Assembly: GCA_025354405.1 (NCBI GenBank)
Contig: JANXMY010000039.1
Location: 1-44,663 of the forward strand
DNA length: 44,663 nucleotides
Source: Armatimonadota bacterium
GTDB lineage: Bacteria > Armatimonadota > Armatimonadia > Armatimonadales > Capsulimonadaceae
Direction of reading: 5' to 3'
The number at the start of each line of letters is the position of its first letter. Position 1 is the stretch's first letter. The notes below the pieces were generated by a model. That model was given only the letters and a program-made list of their open reading frames with translations, did not search any database and was not told the origin of the DNA. Both the position numbers and the translations under genes were made by a program. This document shows, piece after piece, positions 1 through 6,684 of this stretch.

Positions 1-119
1 GGTCAGAGAGATAAGAGAGGCATCAGCCACAGCTCAGATAATGCACAGGACAAGGAAACTGCAAGCGGCGGGTGCGGCGCATTGTTAAGTCGCACGCTTG
101 ATAGGCTTCGGCCACAGGA

Positions 120-416
120 CTACTCGTAAGGTGTCCACATCCTGAGTACCTTGACTGCCCGTGGGCTTTCATCTACCTCGTAAACAAGCCGATGCCGAAT
201 GCTGAACCGGCGCGAATATGCTCCAGCAAGATCACCCACGAATTTCTCGTACGGGAGCGGCGTTTGAAATGGGTGGAGGCGCAGGACAGCCAGCAGAGCC
301 TCAGCTTTAGGACGCAAGCCTGCCGAAGCAAGATTGATCGAGTCCTTTTGCGCCTGACGAGTGAAGACAACTTGCCACACGGAAGGCTCGGCTTCCTCTG
401 CGGGTTCCACTATCAC
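120..416 (-). CDS. YoeB/Txe-family toxin, probably inactivated
   Basis: This is the second gene of a type II toxin-antitoxin pair. The core matches the YoeB/Txe mRNA-interferase family: a WQVVFT strand, then SRRFSIRHRLVYEVD, the part of the fold that carries catalytic Arg. Family members act on ribosome-bound mRNA and are held inactive by YefM-type antitoxins. Here the protein ends RMWTPYE, whereas the family normally has His before the final Tyr (HY or HYE); CCT (Pro) sits at that position, so activity is doubtful. The start is uncertain. GTG at 416 overlaps the antitoxin stop as GTGA and has GGAG eight bases upstream. An upstream GTG at 437 and a downstream GTG at 380 are alternatives; the latter gives the usual family length of about 86 residues. 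Confidence 0.75.
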   Translation of the reverse strand: MIVEPAEEAEPSVWQVVFTRQAQKDSINLASAGLRPKAEALLAVLRLHPFQTPLPYEKFVGDLAGAYSRRFSIRHRLVYEVDESPRAVKVLRMWTPYE

Positions 417-655
417 CAGGGTAGCTCCGGCGAGCACTGCCCCAGCGGAGTTCGCATCCCCTCGTGAATGGACGCACGCATCCCCGGAACGGACAATAAA
501 TAGAGGGTTGCCTCAATAGAGCGCCAATCTTCTTCCGAAACAAGAACGGCACTTGCCGTCGTTCCATTGATTTGGATTGGCTCATGTGAGATTGCGGTTT
601 GCTCAGGCAACTGAGGAAGGATGGCTTGCGCTTGCTCTCCTGTAATGGTTTTCAT
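413..655 (-). CDS. Phd/YefM-family antitoxin
   Basis: An 80-residue protein with the Phd/YefM layout: N-terminal MKTITGEQAQ, a central strand-turn region ending SAVLVSEEDWRSIEATLYLL, and an acidic C-terminal tail ending PELPW that would wrap the toxin. In this family the N-terminus binds operator DNA and represses the pair, and the tail neutralises the toxin. The ATG at 655 is chosen because AGGGA lies about ten bases upstream; a GTG two codons earlier is possible. It lies immediately upstream of the YoeB-like gene, and the stop overlaps a candidate toxin GTG start, so translation is probably coupled. Confidence 0.8.
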   Translation of the reverse strand: MKTITGEQAQAILPQLPEQTAISHEPIQINGTTASAVLVSEEDWRSIEATLYLLSVPGMRASIHEGMRTPLGQCSPELPW

Positions 656-772
656 AGACACAGTTTCCCTGATTGCCCATTGATTGCTGACGGATACACT
701 ACTGCCTGCGCTCCAGCGTATTGATTAGAACACACCATGGTTTGCTTTGGATGATATCTGCCATGAGGGGCG

Positions 773-1036
773 CTAAGAAGACCTCTCGGTTTTCCTGTGC
801 CACTCCCAATACTTCGACTCAATTTCGCGCCATAGCTTTACTTTGTTCTGCCTGGGTGGAGTAAAAGCCTTGCCCATATTCTGCATCGGCAGGCGACATT
901 CGGGACATTCTGGCACATACGACTTGCGAATTGCCTCTGGCAAGTCCTGACTCGGAGGCTTCCGAAACATCTTCCTGCATCCGAAACAAGCGAAGTGGTT
1001 TTTATAAGGCAAAGCTCGCGTCCAACGCATTCCCAT
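773..1036 (-). CDS. Small zinc-ribbon protein of unknown function
   Basis: An 87-residue protein with two Cys pairs, CFGC near residue 18 and CPEC near residue 43, spaced as in a zinc ribbon. A basic, aromatic C-terminal half follows (MGKAFTPPRQNKVKLW, then a Trp/Glu-rich helix). Proteins of this shape usually bind nucleic acid or protein, but I do not recognise a function. The start at 1036 (MGMRW) is preferred over one ten codons earlier because a GGGGGA ribosome-binding site sits at the right distance. It stands alone on the minus strand, upstream of the toxin-antitoxin pair but separated from it by more than 100 bases. Confidence 0.65.
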   Translation of the reverse strand: MGMRWTRALPYKNHFACFGCRKMFRKPPSQDLPEAIRKSYVPECPECRLPMQNMGKAFTPPRQNKVKLWREIESKYWEWHRKTERSS

Positions 1037-1245
1037 TCTGTTCCCCCTTCGATTTCTAGCAGACACCCGCTAAACAAGCATTCCAACAACGACTAGGCAA
1101 CCGAGCGGGTGGCACCGGGTTCAGCGCAATATTATGCCGCAGGGAGTCAAAGACTTTGTGGCAGGGATCAATGCGACATGTCTGCGTTTGCCAGTAACCA
1201 CCCAGCACACTTGGGCAGCTGCGTGAGGGCCTCAGCGTATGTCAA

Positions 1246-1373
1246 TAGACCTCTTGCGTAAGTCGCCTTGCCCTGCCCGGATTAGAAATCCGGGTCTTCT
1301 GCAAAGCGATTGTCTGCCTTCGCACCTCAAAAGCCCTGCACTTCCAGTGCAGGGTACTTACGCAAGAGGTCTA
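1246..1373. mobile_element. MITE-like element with 18-bp perfect inverted ends
   Basis: The ends 1246-1263 (TAGACCTCTTGCGTAAGT) and 1356-1373 are exact reverse complements. If the outer TA is a target duplication, the element proper is 1248-1371, which would fit a Tc1/IS630-type target; an IS5-type origin is also possible. It has no coding capacity. It holds two further hairpins: 1276-1294 (CCCGGATT, loop AGA, AATCCGGG) and 1334-1354 (CCCTGCACT, loop TCC, AGTGCAGGG). No transposase is present in the window. Confidence 0.75.
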
Positions 1374-1523
1374 ATGAGTGCTGCTGCTGTTCATCATACC
1401 TAGCAACCCGGTGGCAGCCGTCTTCACCCACGTCGCTTTGGAAAATGTATTGAGGGCCTCATGCGTTTGAATCAGTGCCTTCAAGAACTCTGCGACGGTT
1501 TTGCTTTTGGTATCGGTATTCAT
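1371..1523 (-). CDS. Possible 50-residue small protein ending in the repeat element
   Basis: Reading the minus strand from ATG at 1523 gives a 50-residue peptide starting MNTDTKSKTVAEFLKALI and ending NSSSTH. It looks like an amphipathic helical protein with a hydrophobic C-terminal patch (GLLGMM). The stop TAG lies in the terminal TAGACC of the repeat element at 1246-1373. If the element were excised at a TA target, the reading frame would continue only one codon (Tyr) before TGA. I see no strong ribosome-binding site, and an overlapping frame at 1459-1689 is also open, so this call is tentative. No family is recognised. Confidence 0.35.
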   Translation of the reverse strand: MNTDTKSKTVAEFLKALIQTHEALNTFSKATWVKTAATGLLGMMNSSSTH

Positions 1524-1741
1524 CCACTGTCTTTACTCTGTGATGTCTTTTTATTTTCGGTAATAGCGCTATGCTTGCCGATATTTTCTTTTGCTTTGAT
1601 GCTATCTCAATCGAAATGGAGTTCAACAGCAACAGCATAGCAGATGGCGTGCGCTCTCGTATTCGCACAGGCCAGAAGCGGTCTAGCACCCTATCTCACT
1701 TTACCGTTTTTTGAAAAGAAGCTAACTGCAATCGAAAGCCC

Positions 1742-1770
1742 TTGCCCCTTTCCCGAAACTGCGGTAAAAT
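1742..1770 (+). promoter_or_regulatory. Promoter of the dipeptide epimerase gene, probably leaderless
   Basis: TTGCCC (1742-1747), a 17-base spacer and TAAAAT (1765-1770) stand only six bases before the ATG at 1777, so the transcript would start at or next to the start codon. Confidence 0.5.
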
Positions 1771-1776
1771 AGAGGC

Positions 1777-2859
1777 ATGCGTATTGTCTCCGTCACGGCC
1801 CGGCCCTGGACCCTGCCCCTGGTCGCGCCGTTTGTCATCGCCGCGCGGACGGCGACGGAGGCGCGGAACGTCCGCATCGAAGTCAGCACTGAGGGCGCAA
1901 TTGTCGGCCACGGGGCATCAGCTCCCGTGGGATATGTGACCGGAGAAAGTGTCAAGTCGGTTCAGGCCGCAATCGAGGATATAGCGCCGGGTTTTGAGGG
2001 CCACTGCCTGAATCGTCTTGGGCCGCTGCTTGGGCTGGTGAATAAGCGGCTGGTGGAAGCACCGGCTGCCCGGGCGGGCCTGGAAATGGCTCTCTACGAT
2101 GCCTGGGCACAGCACTGGAACCAGCCCCTCTGGCAGCATTTCGGCGGGTCATCGGCCGCGCTGACCACGGATATGACCGTGCCGCTGGTGACTCCCGAAG
2201 AAGCCGCGGCCCTGGCGGTCAGCTCCTGGCACGAGGGCTTTCGGGCACTCAAAATCAAGGTCGGCGACCCGCAAGGCCCGGAGGCGGACCTGGCCCGGAT
2301 TGAAGCGATTGTCCAGGCAGTTCCAGCCGTGCGGCTGCGAATCGATGCCAACCAGGCCTTTGCGCCGGACAGTGCCGTCCGGTTCGCTCAAAGCCTGGTT
2401 AGTTTGGGAGCTGTGATCGAGCTTTTAGAACAGCCCGTCCCGAAAGAAGACGTCGCCGGGCTAAAGTATGTGAGAGAGCGCACGACGCTTCCCGTCTTTG
2501 CCGATGAGTCCGCCCGCAGCGTCGCCGAGGTAGTCCATTTGCTGCGCGAAGAGGCCGTGGACGGAATCAATGTCAAGCTGATGAAATCGGGAATCACGGG
2601 CGCCCTGCAGATCATTGCCCTTTGCCGAGCCTCGGGCACGAAACTCATGCTCGGCTGCATGCTGGAAACAGGCCTTGGCATCGCAGCAGCGGCGCAGATT
2701 GCAGGCGGCACGGGGGCATTTGATTTTCTGGATTTAGATTCGCATCGCCTGCTGCGTCCTGTTCCCGGCCTGTCGGGAGGGTTCAGGTGCGCCGGAGAGC
2801 AGATTTTGCTGGGGGAGATCCGCGAAGCGGGCTGGGGTGTGACAATCCCTGAAGAATGA
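1777..2859 (+). CDS. L-Ala-D/L-Glu-type dipeptide epimerase (enolase superfamily)
   Basis: A 360-residue member of the muconate-lactonizing subgroup of the enolase superfamily, most like YkfB/YcjG dipeptide epimerases, which invert the Glu centre of L-Ala-D-Glu from peptidoglycan turnover. The capping domain covers residues 1-125 and the barrel follows. Visible catalytic elements are the KIK pair (Lys159 and Lys161), metal ligands Asp190 (RIDANQ), Glu218 (LLEQP) and Asp243 (FADES), and Lys267 on the opposite face (INVKLMK). A C-terminal DLD (319-321) is the substrate-amine motif seen in dipeptide epimerases. The exact substrate cannot be read from sequence. Start at the ATG after the promoter at 1742-1770. 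A role in recycling cell-wall peptides fits the nearby dcw cluster, but this gene lies outside it. Confidence 0.88.
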   Translation: MRIVSVTARPWTLPLVAPFVIAARTATEARNVRIEVSTEGAIVGHGASAPVGYVTGESVKSVQAAIEDIAPGFEGHCLNRLGPLLGLVNKRLVEAPAARAGLEMALYDAWAQHWNQPLWQHFGGSSAALTTDMTVPLVTPEEAAALAVSSWHEGFRALKIKVGDPQGPEADLARIEAIVQAVPAVRLRIDANQAFAPDSAVRFAQSLVSLGAVIELLEQPVPKEDVAGLKYVRERTTLPVFADESARSVAEVVHLLREEAVDGINVKLMKSGITGALQIIALCRASGTKLMLGCMLETGLGIAAAAQIAGGTGAFDFLDLDSHRLLRPVPGLSGGFRCAGEQILLGEIREAGWGVTIPEE

Positions 2860-2917
2860 CCGGGAACATTTCGGCCGATTCTGCCGACTAAAGAAGAGTG
2901 ATAGGAGATACTGCAAA

Positions 2918-3091
2918 ATGAAACGAAAAACACGGTACATTCTGCCGGCCGCTTTGATGCTGGCCCTGGTGAGTGGCCTGCTGGTGCCGCATACGGCTTA
3001 TGCGGATGGTGACAGAGATAAGACCGTCGTGATCGGCCCAATTGTCGTGACACCTGACCCGGCGCCCGCCCCACATCCGAAGAAGAGATAG
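2918..3091 (+). CDS. Small secreted protein, 57 residues
   Basis: A short gene with a good ribosome-binding site (AGGAGA, nine bases before ATG). The product has a basic N-terminus MKRKTRY, a hydrophobic core (ILPAALMLALVSGLLV) and a likely signal-peptidase site after AYA near residue 29. The mature part is only about 28 residues: acidic DGDRDK, a short strand VVIGPIVV, and a Pro-rich basic tail ending HPKKR. No family recognised. It follows the epimerase by 58 bases on the same strand and could share its transcript. It converges on the glycosyltransferase gene, whose stop is ten bases away, with no terminator hairpin between them. Confidence 0.6.
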   Translation: MKRKTRYILPAALMLALVSGLLVPHTAYADGDRDKTVVIGPIVVTPDPAPAPHPKKR

Positions 3092-3101
3092 TCTGACGCT
3101 C

Positions 3102-3836
3102 TCAGGATGCGCCCCCTAGCTTCTGGCGCAGAGCCAGCAGGGCGAATTTCGGCAAAGTCATCACTTTGCCAATTTTTCTCGGGTTCTTGCTGAGCCGATA
3201 GAGCCATTCCAGGCTGCTGCGCTGCATCCAGACCGGGGCGCGGCTGACGCGTCCCGAAAACACATCAAACGACCCGCCAATTCCGATGAGTACTGCCGCC
3301 CCGAGCGCCGCCTTGTGCGCCTCGATCCACTTTTCCTGACGCGGGATTCCAAAGGCCACCAGCAGGATATTCGGCGAAGCGTTCTGAATTTCCGCCAGCA
3401 CCTCCGCTTCCTCCTCAGGCTTGAAATATCCGTCCCGTGTCCCCACGATCTGCGCTTCTGGATACCGTGCCCGAAGTTTTCCGGCGGCCTCCTCCGCGAC
3501 ACCCGGCGCAGCCCCGAGAAAAAATATCCGGTACGCTTTCGCACCCGAGAGGCGGCACAGCTCGCCGACCAGATCCACGCCCGAGACTTTATGCGGGACC
3601 GGGATGCCGAGCAGCCGCGAGGCCCACAAAATCCCTGCCCCGTCCGGAGTCACGAGGGCCGCCTTATCCACAATCGCCCGTAAAGCCGGGTCGCGCCGGG
3701 CCAGCACGGCCATCGACGCGTCCGCCGTCACGATATGGTGGGGAGTGCCGTCGGCGATAAACCCATCAATCGCCGCCAGCGTCTCCTCGGGAGAGACCCG
3801 GTCCACGCGCAAACCTAAAATCGTGATACTGTCCAT
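3102..3836 (-). CDS. WecG/TagA/CpsF-family glycosyltransferase
   Basis: A GT26-family enzyme that moves a sugar (ManNAc-type in characterised members) onto a polyprenyl-diphosphate-linked sugar at the inner membrane face during cell-surface polysaccharide synthesis. Diagnostic blocks, counted from the upstream Met at 3893, are the HHIVTADAS region near 52-60, TPDGAGILWASRLLG (82-96), FGIPRQEKW (181-189), GIGGSFDVFSG (204-214) and the C-terminal EWLYRL (229-234). The open frame reaches back to 3893. I place the start at ATG 3836 (MDSITILG) because family proteins begin just before the ITILG strand; ATG 3851 is an alternative. No other polysaccharide genes are adjacent. Confidence 0.88.
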   Translation of the reverse strand: MDSITILGLRVDRVSPEETLAAIDGFIADGTPHHIVTADASMAVLARRDPALRAIVDKAALVTPDGAGILWASRLLGIPVPHKVSGVDLVGELCRLSGAKAYRIFFLGAAPGVAEEAAGKLRARYPEAQIVGTRDGYFKPEEEAEVLAEIQNASPNILLVAFGIPRQEKWIEAHKAALGAAVLIGIGGSFDVFSGRVSRAPVWMQRSSLEWLYRLSKNPRKIGKVMTLPKFALLALRQKLGGAS

Positions 3837-3973
3837 ACGTATTCGTTCCATGCCGAGTAAGAGTGACCCGACCATGCCGTTTTTCCGCCACATTCAGTCA
3901 ATGCAAACAGCAGTATGGGCGGTCGAGTCAGAAAAACAACCAGGGACCAGAGCTGGCCGCCGGCTAGTTTGCC

Positions 3974-4387
3974 TCAGTCTTTCTTTTTATCTTCGCCGTC
4001 GGTCAACAATTTCGGCACTGCATTTCCTGTTAGGAAAGCAACGATGAACAAGACCATTTTTTCCGCAAATTGCCTTCGGCTCTCATCTATGGGAGCCAGG
4101 AAGATCACATAAAGGCAGAGGAAAAAGACGGAAACCATTACCCCAAGGATAATGTAGCTTTGGATGCGTTTGGAACCCGCCTCCGCAGCTTTCTGACCGG
4201 CCGTGATCTTCTTTTCGTCGATGACGGCAAGACGTTCTTCCTGGCTGGCAAGATTAATTTTTACCTCATAGGACACGTTTTTAGCACTAATCGGCAGATT
4301 GATGGTCGAAGGCAAAGGATTTTCTTTGCCTTCGACCGCGACAAGAGTGTTTGGTTCCGCGGTTCCATCTTCAGGGTGAGGAGTCAA
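3974..4387 (-). CDS. Small two-helix membrane protein, partner of the RHH gene
   Basis: A 137-residue protein of unrecognised family. Residues 1-75 are soluble, with a strand-like section (VSYEVKINL) and a charged helix (QEERLAVIDEKK). Two hydrophobic segments follow: about 78-98 (YIILGVMVSVFFLCLYVIFL) and 112-125 (VLFIVAFLTGNAV), separated by a charged loop. The C-terminus is DGEDKKKD. The start is TTG at 4387, three bases after the stop of the upstream RHH gene; an ATG overlapping that stop runs out of frame after seven codons. The tight spacing says the two genes are one transcript. Confidence 0.6.
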   Translation of the reverse strand: MTPHPEDGTAEPNTLVAVEGKENPLPSTINLPISAKNVSYEVKINLASQEERLAVIDEKKITAGQKAAEAGSKRIQSYIILGVMVSVFFLCLYVIFLAPIDESRRQFAEKMVLFIVAFLTGNAVPKLLTDGEDKKKD

Positions 4388-4390
4388 AAT

Positions 4391-4639
4391 TCATATTCCG
4401 ACGATTTCAGTCAAAAGAGGCTGGTTTTTGTCCACGACGCCAAGCTTGTGGCCTTCATCGCGTGCCCTAACTGCGACATCCATCAGTACCAGCGCACGCC
4501 GCAGAACGTCGCTACGACTCCCTTGAATTTTAAGTGACAGCTCATCGAGTTTCATATTCAGCTCGGGGGAGACATCCAGGCTAAGACGCACTTTTTCACG
4601 TTTGACTTTCGGCTGAGTTATTTTAGGTGTTTCCAGCAT
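4391..4639 (-). CDS. Ribbon-helix-helix protein
   Basis: An 82-residue protein with a MetJ/Arc-type fold. A basic linker (KVKREK) leads into the DNA-contacting strand VRLSLDVSPEL (about 17-27). Helix 1 is MKLDELSLKIQGS, and helix 2 follows the GSRSDVLRRALVLMDVAV turn. Such proteins bind operators as dimers and often autoregulate; a dyad lies in its own leader at 4670-4686. The C-terminal 20 residues (VDKNQPLLTEIVGI) are outside the fold and may contact a partner. It is co-transcribed with the membrane protein gene that follows. It is not an obvious antitoxin, as no toxin is next to it. Confidence 0.7.
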   Translation of the reverse strand: MLETPKITQPKVKREKVRLSLDVSPELNMKLDELSLKIQGSRSDVLRRALVLMDVAVRARDEGHKLGVVDKNQPLLTEIVGI

Positions 4640-4669
4640 AGCTTACGATTCCTTACTTACATAGTATCA

Positions 4670-4686
4670 TACACAAAAAATGTGTA
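4670..4686. promoter_or_regulatory. Dyad in the leader of the RHH gene, candidate operator
   Basis: TACACA (4670-4675), five A residues, TGTGTA (4681-4686). It lies between the promoter at 4709-4717 and the RHH start, the position of an autoregulatory operator. Confidence 0.35.
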
Positions 4687-4708
4687 GATTTTGCGTATCA
4701 CTAATGTT

Positions 4709-4717
4709 ACTATAGCA
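4709..4717 (-). promoter_or_regulatory. Extended -10 promoter of the RHH operon
   Basis: On the minus strand the sequence reads TGCTATAGT, an extended -10 without a good -35. The stretch around it is far more A+T-rich than the genes on either side. Confidence 0.45.
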
Positions 4718-4734
4718 TAATTTGCAAGAAAGTC

Positions 4735-5835
4735 CTACTCCGCCCGCCACAGAAAATAGACCCCCACCACCGCAAACAGCAGAGCAGGCGACCAGGCGGC
4801 CAGCGAGGGCGGCATTTTACCGGTGATGCCTAAGATTTTGGTCAGCAGCAGTGTGTTCCAGGCCACCCAGACCATGATGATCGAGAGGAAAATCCCCATG
4901 TACGCCCCCGCACGGGCGAAGCGCAGGGCCAGAGGCGGAGCGCAGAGGGCGAAGGCCAGGCACAGAAATGGCAGGCCCAGTTTGGCGTAGTAGTTAAACG
5001 CCACGACCGTGTTGTCCTGCCCGGTGCGGGCCAGGGCAGTCATCTGTGCCCCGAGCTGGGCCATGGTCAGCTCGTCGGGCGTTTCGGTTGCACTCTGCGC
5101 GATACTCGCCAGCGGCACCTGCAGGTTCAGTGTGACTGTTTTGGCCGACGATTCCACCTTCACAAATCCATCGGCGTCGAAAGTTACGATGTGGGCGTCG
5201 TTAAGGGTCCAGACATCCCGGTCGTAATTCGCGCTTTTGGCCGTCATCAGGGTCGGATACGCCCCGGCATCGGTAGGGTTTTCATAGATAGTCAGGCCCA
5301 CCAGCTTCAGGCGATTGCTGTTACCGCCAGGGTCTTTTTGGATCTGGCTGATATGAAACGAATAGTCTTCGAACGTAAAGACTTTGTTGGCCGCTACCGT
5401 CGGCGACGCCTGGAGGGCATAAGCAAACATCTGGCCCTGCGTCTTCTGAAACTCGCGCATTGCGACCGGCACCACGCGGTCCCCGACCAGAAACGACGCA
5501 ATACTCGACAGCAGGCCCACGATGAAGATCGGCAGAAATAGACGCCGAAGGGGAACCCCCGCCATGCGGATCGCCGTGATCTCCGAATCCCGTGCCAGGC
5601 GGTTGACGGCCCAGGCCGACGCCAGCGCCACCCCGGGCGGCAGGGTCAGTGGAATGAGAATAGGCAGGTTGAAGGCGACCAGCTTCGCCACGACCAGTGG
5701 CGGAATGCCGTTGCGAACGATCTGTTCGATCAGTGGAAAGAGCGTATTTCCCACCAGCATGACGACGATCAGCAAAATGCCGCCGACAAACGGCAGCACC
5801 ATTTCGCCCAGCAGGTAGCGGTCCATGTGTTTCAT
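4735..5835 (-). CDS. LptF/LptG-family (YjgP/YjgQ) permease
   Basis: A 366-residue membrane protein of the LptF/LptG family, the permease half of the LptB2FG transporter that extracts lipopolysaccharide from the inner membrane. It starts MKHMDRYLLGEM, the usual family opening. About three transmembrane helices lie in residues 12-120, including PILIPLTLPPGVALA and the coupling-helix region around RLARDSEITAIRMAG. A periplasmic beta-jellyroll runs about 125-275, and three C-terminal helices end at RAE. Only one such gene is present here; the second permease and the LptB ATPase must lie elsewhere. Whether it is F or G cannot be decided. It implies a diderm envelope. Confidence 0.88.
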   Translation of the reverse strand: MKHMDRYLLGEMVLPFVGGILLIVVMLVGNTLFPLIEQIVRNGIPPLVVAKLVAFNLPILIPLTLPPGVALASAWAVNRLARDSEITAIRMAGVPLRRLFLPIFIVGLLSSIASFLVGDRVVPVAMREFQKTQGQMFAYALQASPTVAANKVFTFEDYSFHISQIQKDPGGNSNRLKLVGLTIYENPTDAGAYPTLMTAKSANYDRDVWTLNDAHIVTFDADGFVKVESSAKTVTLNLQVPLASIAQSATETPDELTMAQLGAQMTALARTGQDNTVVAFNYYAKLGLPFLCLAFALCAPPLALRFARAGAYMGIFLSIIMVWVAWNTLLLTKILGITGKMPPSLAAWSPALLFAVVGVYFLWRAE

Positions 5836-5878
5836 TGTAAAAAAGGTATAATCCGAAGGTTAAATGCGGTGCGAAGAC

Positions 5879-6655
5879 CTAGCTGCTGACCCGCACGCTC
5901 CAGTCGGTGATATCCAGCGACCCAACATCGGGAAGCTGACTTGGTGTCACCGTGATCGGGAAGCCGTTGACATACTGCGAAACGTCCCCACTCGGCTCCA
6001 GATTCTGGTCACTGTTCTGGTAAATACCCGACTGCGTGGTCGGAATGATGATGAACCGATTGAGGCTGCCGGGATCGTTGGTCGGATACAGGGAGTCGAC
6101 ATATTTCGCGGTCAGCGTGTCTCCCGGCGGCGGCACGATATTGGTCGCGATGAAGTTGACTTCGATGTTCTGAATCGCGGCGGTCGGCGTGCTGGCAGTG
6201 GCGAGTGCAGCCAGTGGAATCTGCACCGTGAAGGTGCTGCTCCCGGCCCGCGACTGGATCAGGTAAGGAGACGAGGAGCCTAAATACGACGGTGTCAGCA
6301 GGTCGGAGCTGATGGTCCAGAAGCCGAAGTTCGTCCCGCCCGGCTGTCCGTTATGGTACTCGACATAATTGGTGAATGCCCCCGCTGCGAAGCCGTTGCC
6401 ATAAGGCGCGGCGACCACAGGCACCGGCCCGGTGATGCCGGTGCCTGGGCCCTTGGCTTCATTGACGTTAAAGAGCACAAAGTAGTAATAATTGGGGTTC
6501 AAGTTTCCGGCCACCGTCATCGTCACGAAGACTTGCGGGCCGGAGGAGCTGTTACTGGGCACTCCGTCAGGCGATTTGGCGCAGCCCGTCGGAAGCAGCA
6601 GAAGACAGGCCAGCAGGGGCAGTCGGCGGAGAAGGCATGGGAGAGAGACTTGCAT
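5879..6655 (-). CDS. Predicted lipoprotein of unknown function
   Basis: A 258-residue exported protein. The start is ATG 6655: MQVSLPCLLRRLPLLACLLLLPTGCAKSP is a textbook lipoprotein signal with lipobox LPTGC, so Cys near residue 25 would be lipidated. The open frame extends 25 codons further upstream without signal-peptide character. The mature part is rich in Ser, Thr, Gly, Pro and Tyr (NPNYYYFVLFNVNEAKGPG, FGFWTISSD, LIQSRAGSSTFTVQIPL), suggesting a beta-sandwich surface domain. No family recognised. It is divergent from lnt, the enzyme that adds the third acyl chain to such proteins, with 29 bases between the two start codons. Confidence 0.72.
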   Translation of the reverse strand: MQVSLPCLLRRLPLLACLLLLPTGCAKSPDGVPSNSSSGPQVFVTMTVAGNLNPNYYYFVLFNVNEAKGPGTGITGPVPVVAAPYGNGFAAGAFTNYVEYHNGQPGGTNFGFWTISSDLLTPSYLGSSSPYLIQSRAGSSTFTVQIPLAALATASTPTAAIQNIEVNFIATNIVPPPGDTLTAKYVDSLYPTNDPGSLNRFIIIPTTQSGIYQNSDQNLEPSGDVSQYVNGFPITVTPSQLPDVGSLDITDWSVRVSS

Positions 6656-6661
6656 TCCGGT

Positions 6662-6670
6662 AGTATAGCA
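6662..6670 (-). promoter_or_regulatory. Extended -10 promoter of the lipoprotein gene, probably leaderless
   Basis: The minus strand reads TGCTATACT followed by only six bases before the ATG at 6655. Transcription would start at or beside the start codon. The box lies within the 29 bases separating this gene from lnt. Confidence 0.5.
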
Positions 6671-6684
6671 GGATTGACGGCTCA

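Larger units (their letters stand above)
1037..1776. other. Gene-poor stretch with repeat element and one possible small ORF
   Basis: Between the zinc-ribbon gene and the epimerase I see only the inverted-repeat element (1246-1373), the tentative 50-residue ORF, and the epimerase promoter at the right end. The section 1530-1700 is richer in A and T than the flanking genes and shows no convincing gene. Confidence 0.6.

Noticed and set aside
1459-1689. 76-codon minus-strand frame overlapping the possible 50-residue ORF
   Set aside because: Lys/Arg-rich and low in complexity, it lacks a ribosome-binding site; the alternative frame looks more protein-like.
2388-3074. 228-codon minus-strand frame opposite the epimerase and the small secreted protein
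   Set aside because: The epimerase has all catalytic motifs on the plus strand; this frame is Ser/Arg/Pro-rich.
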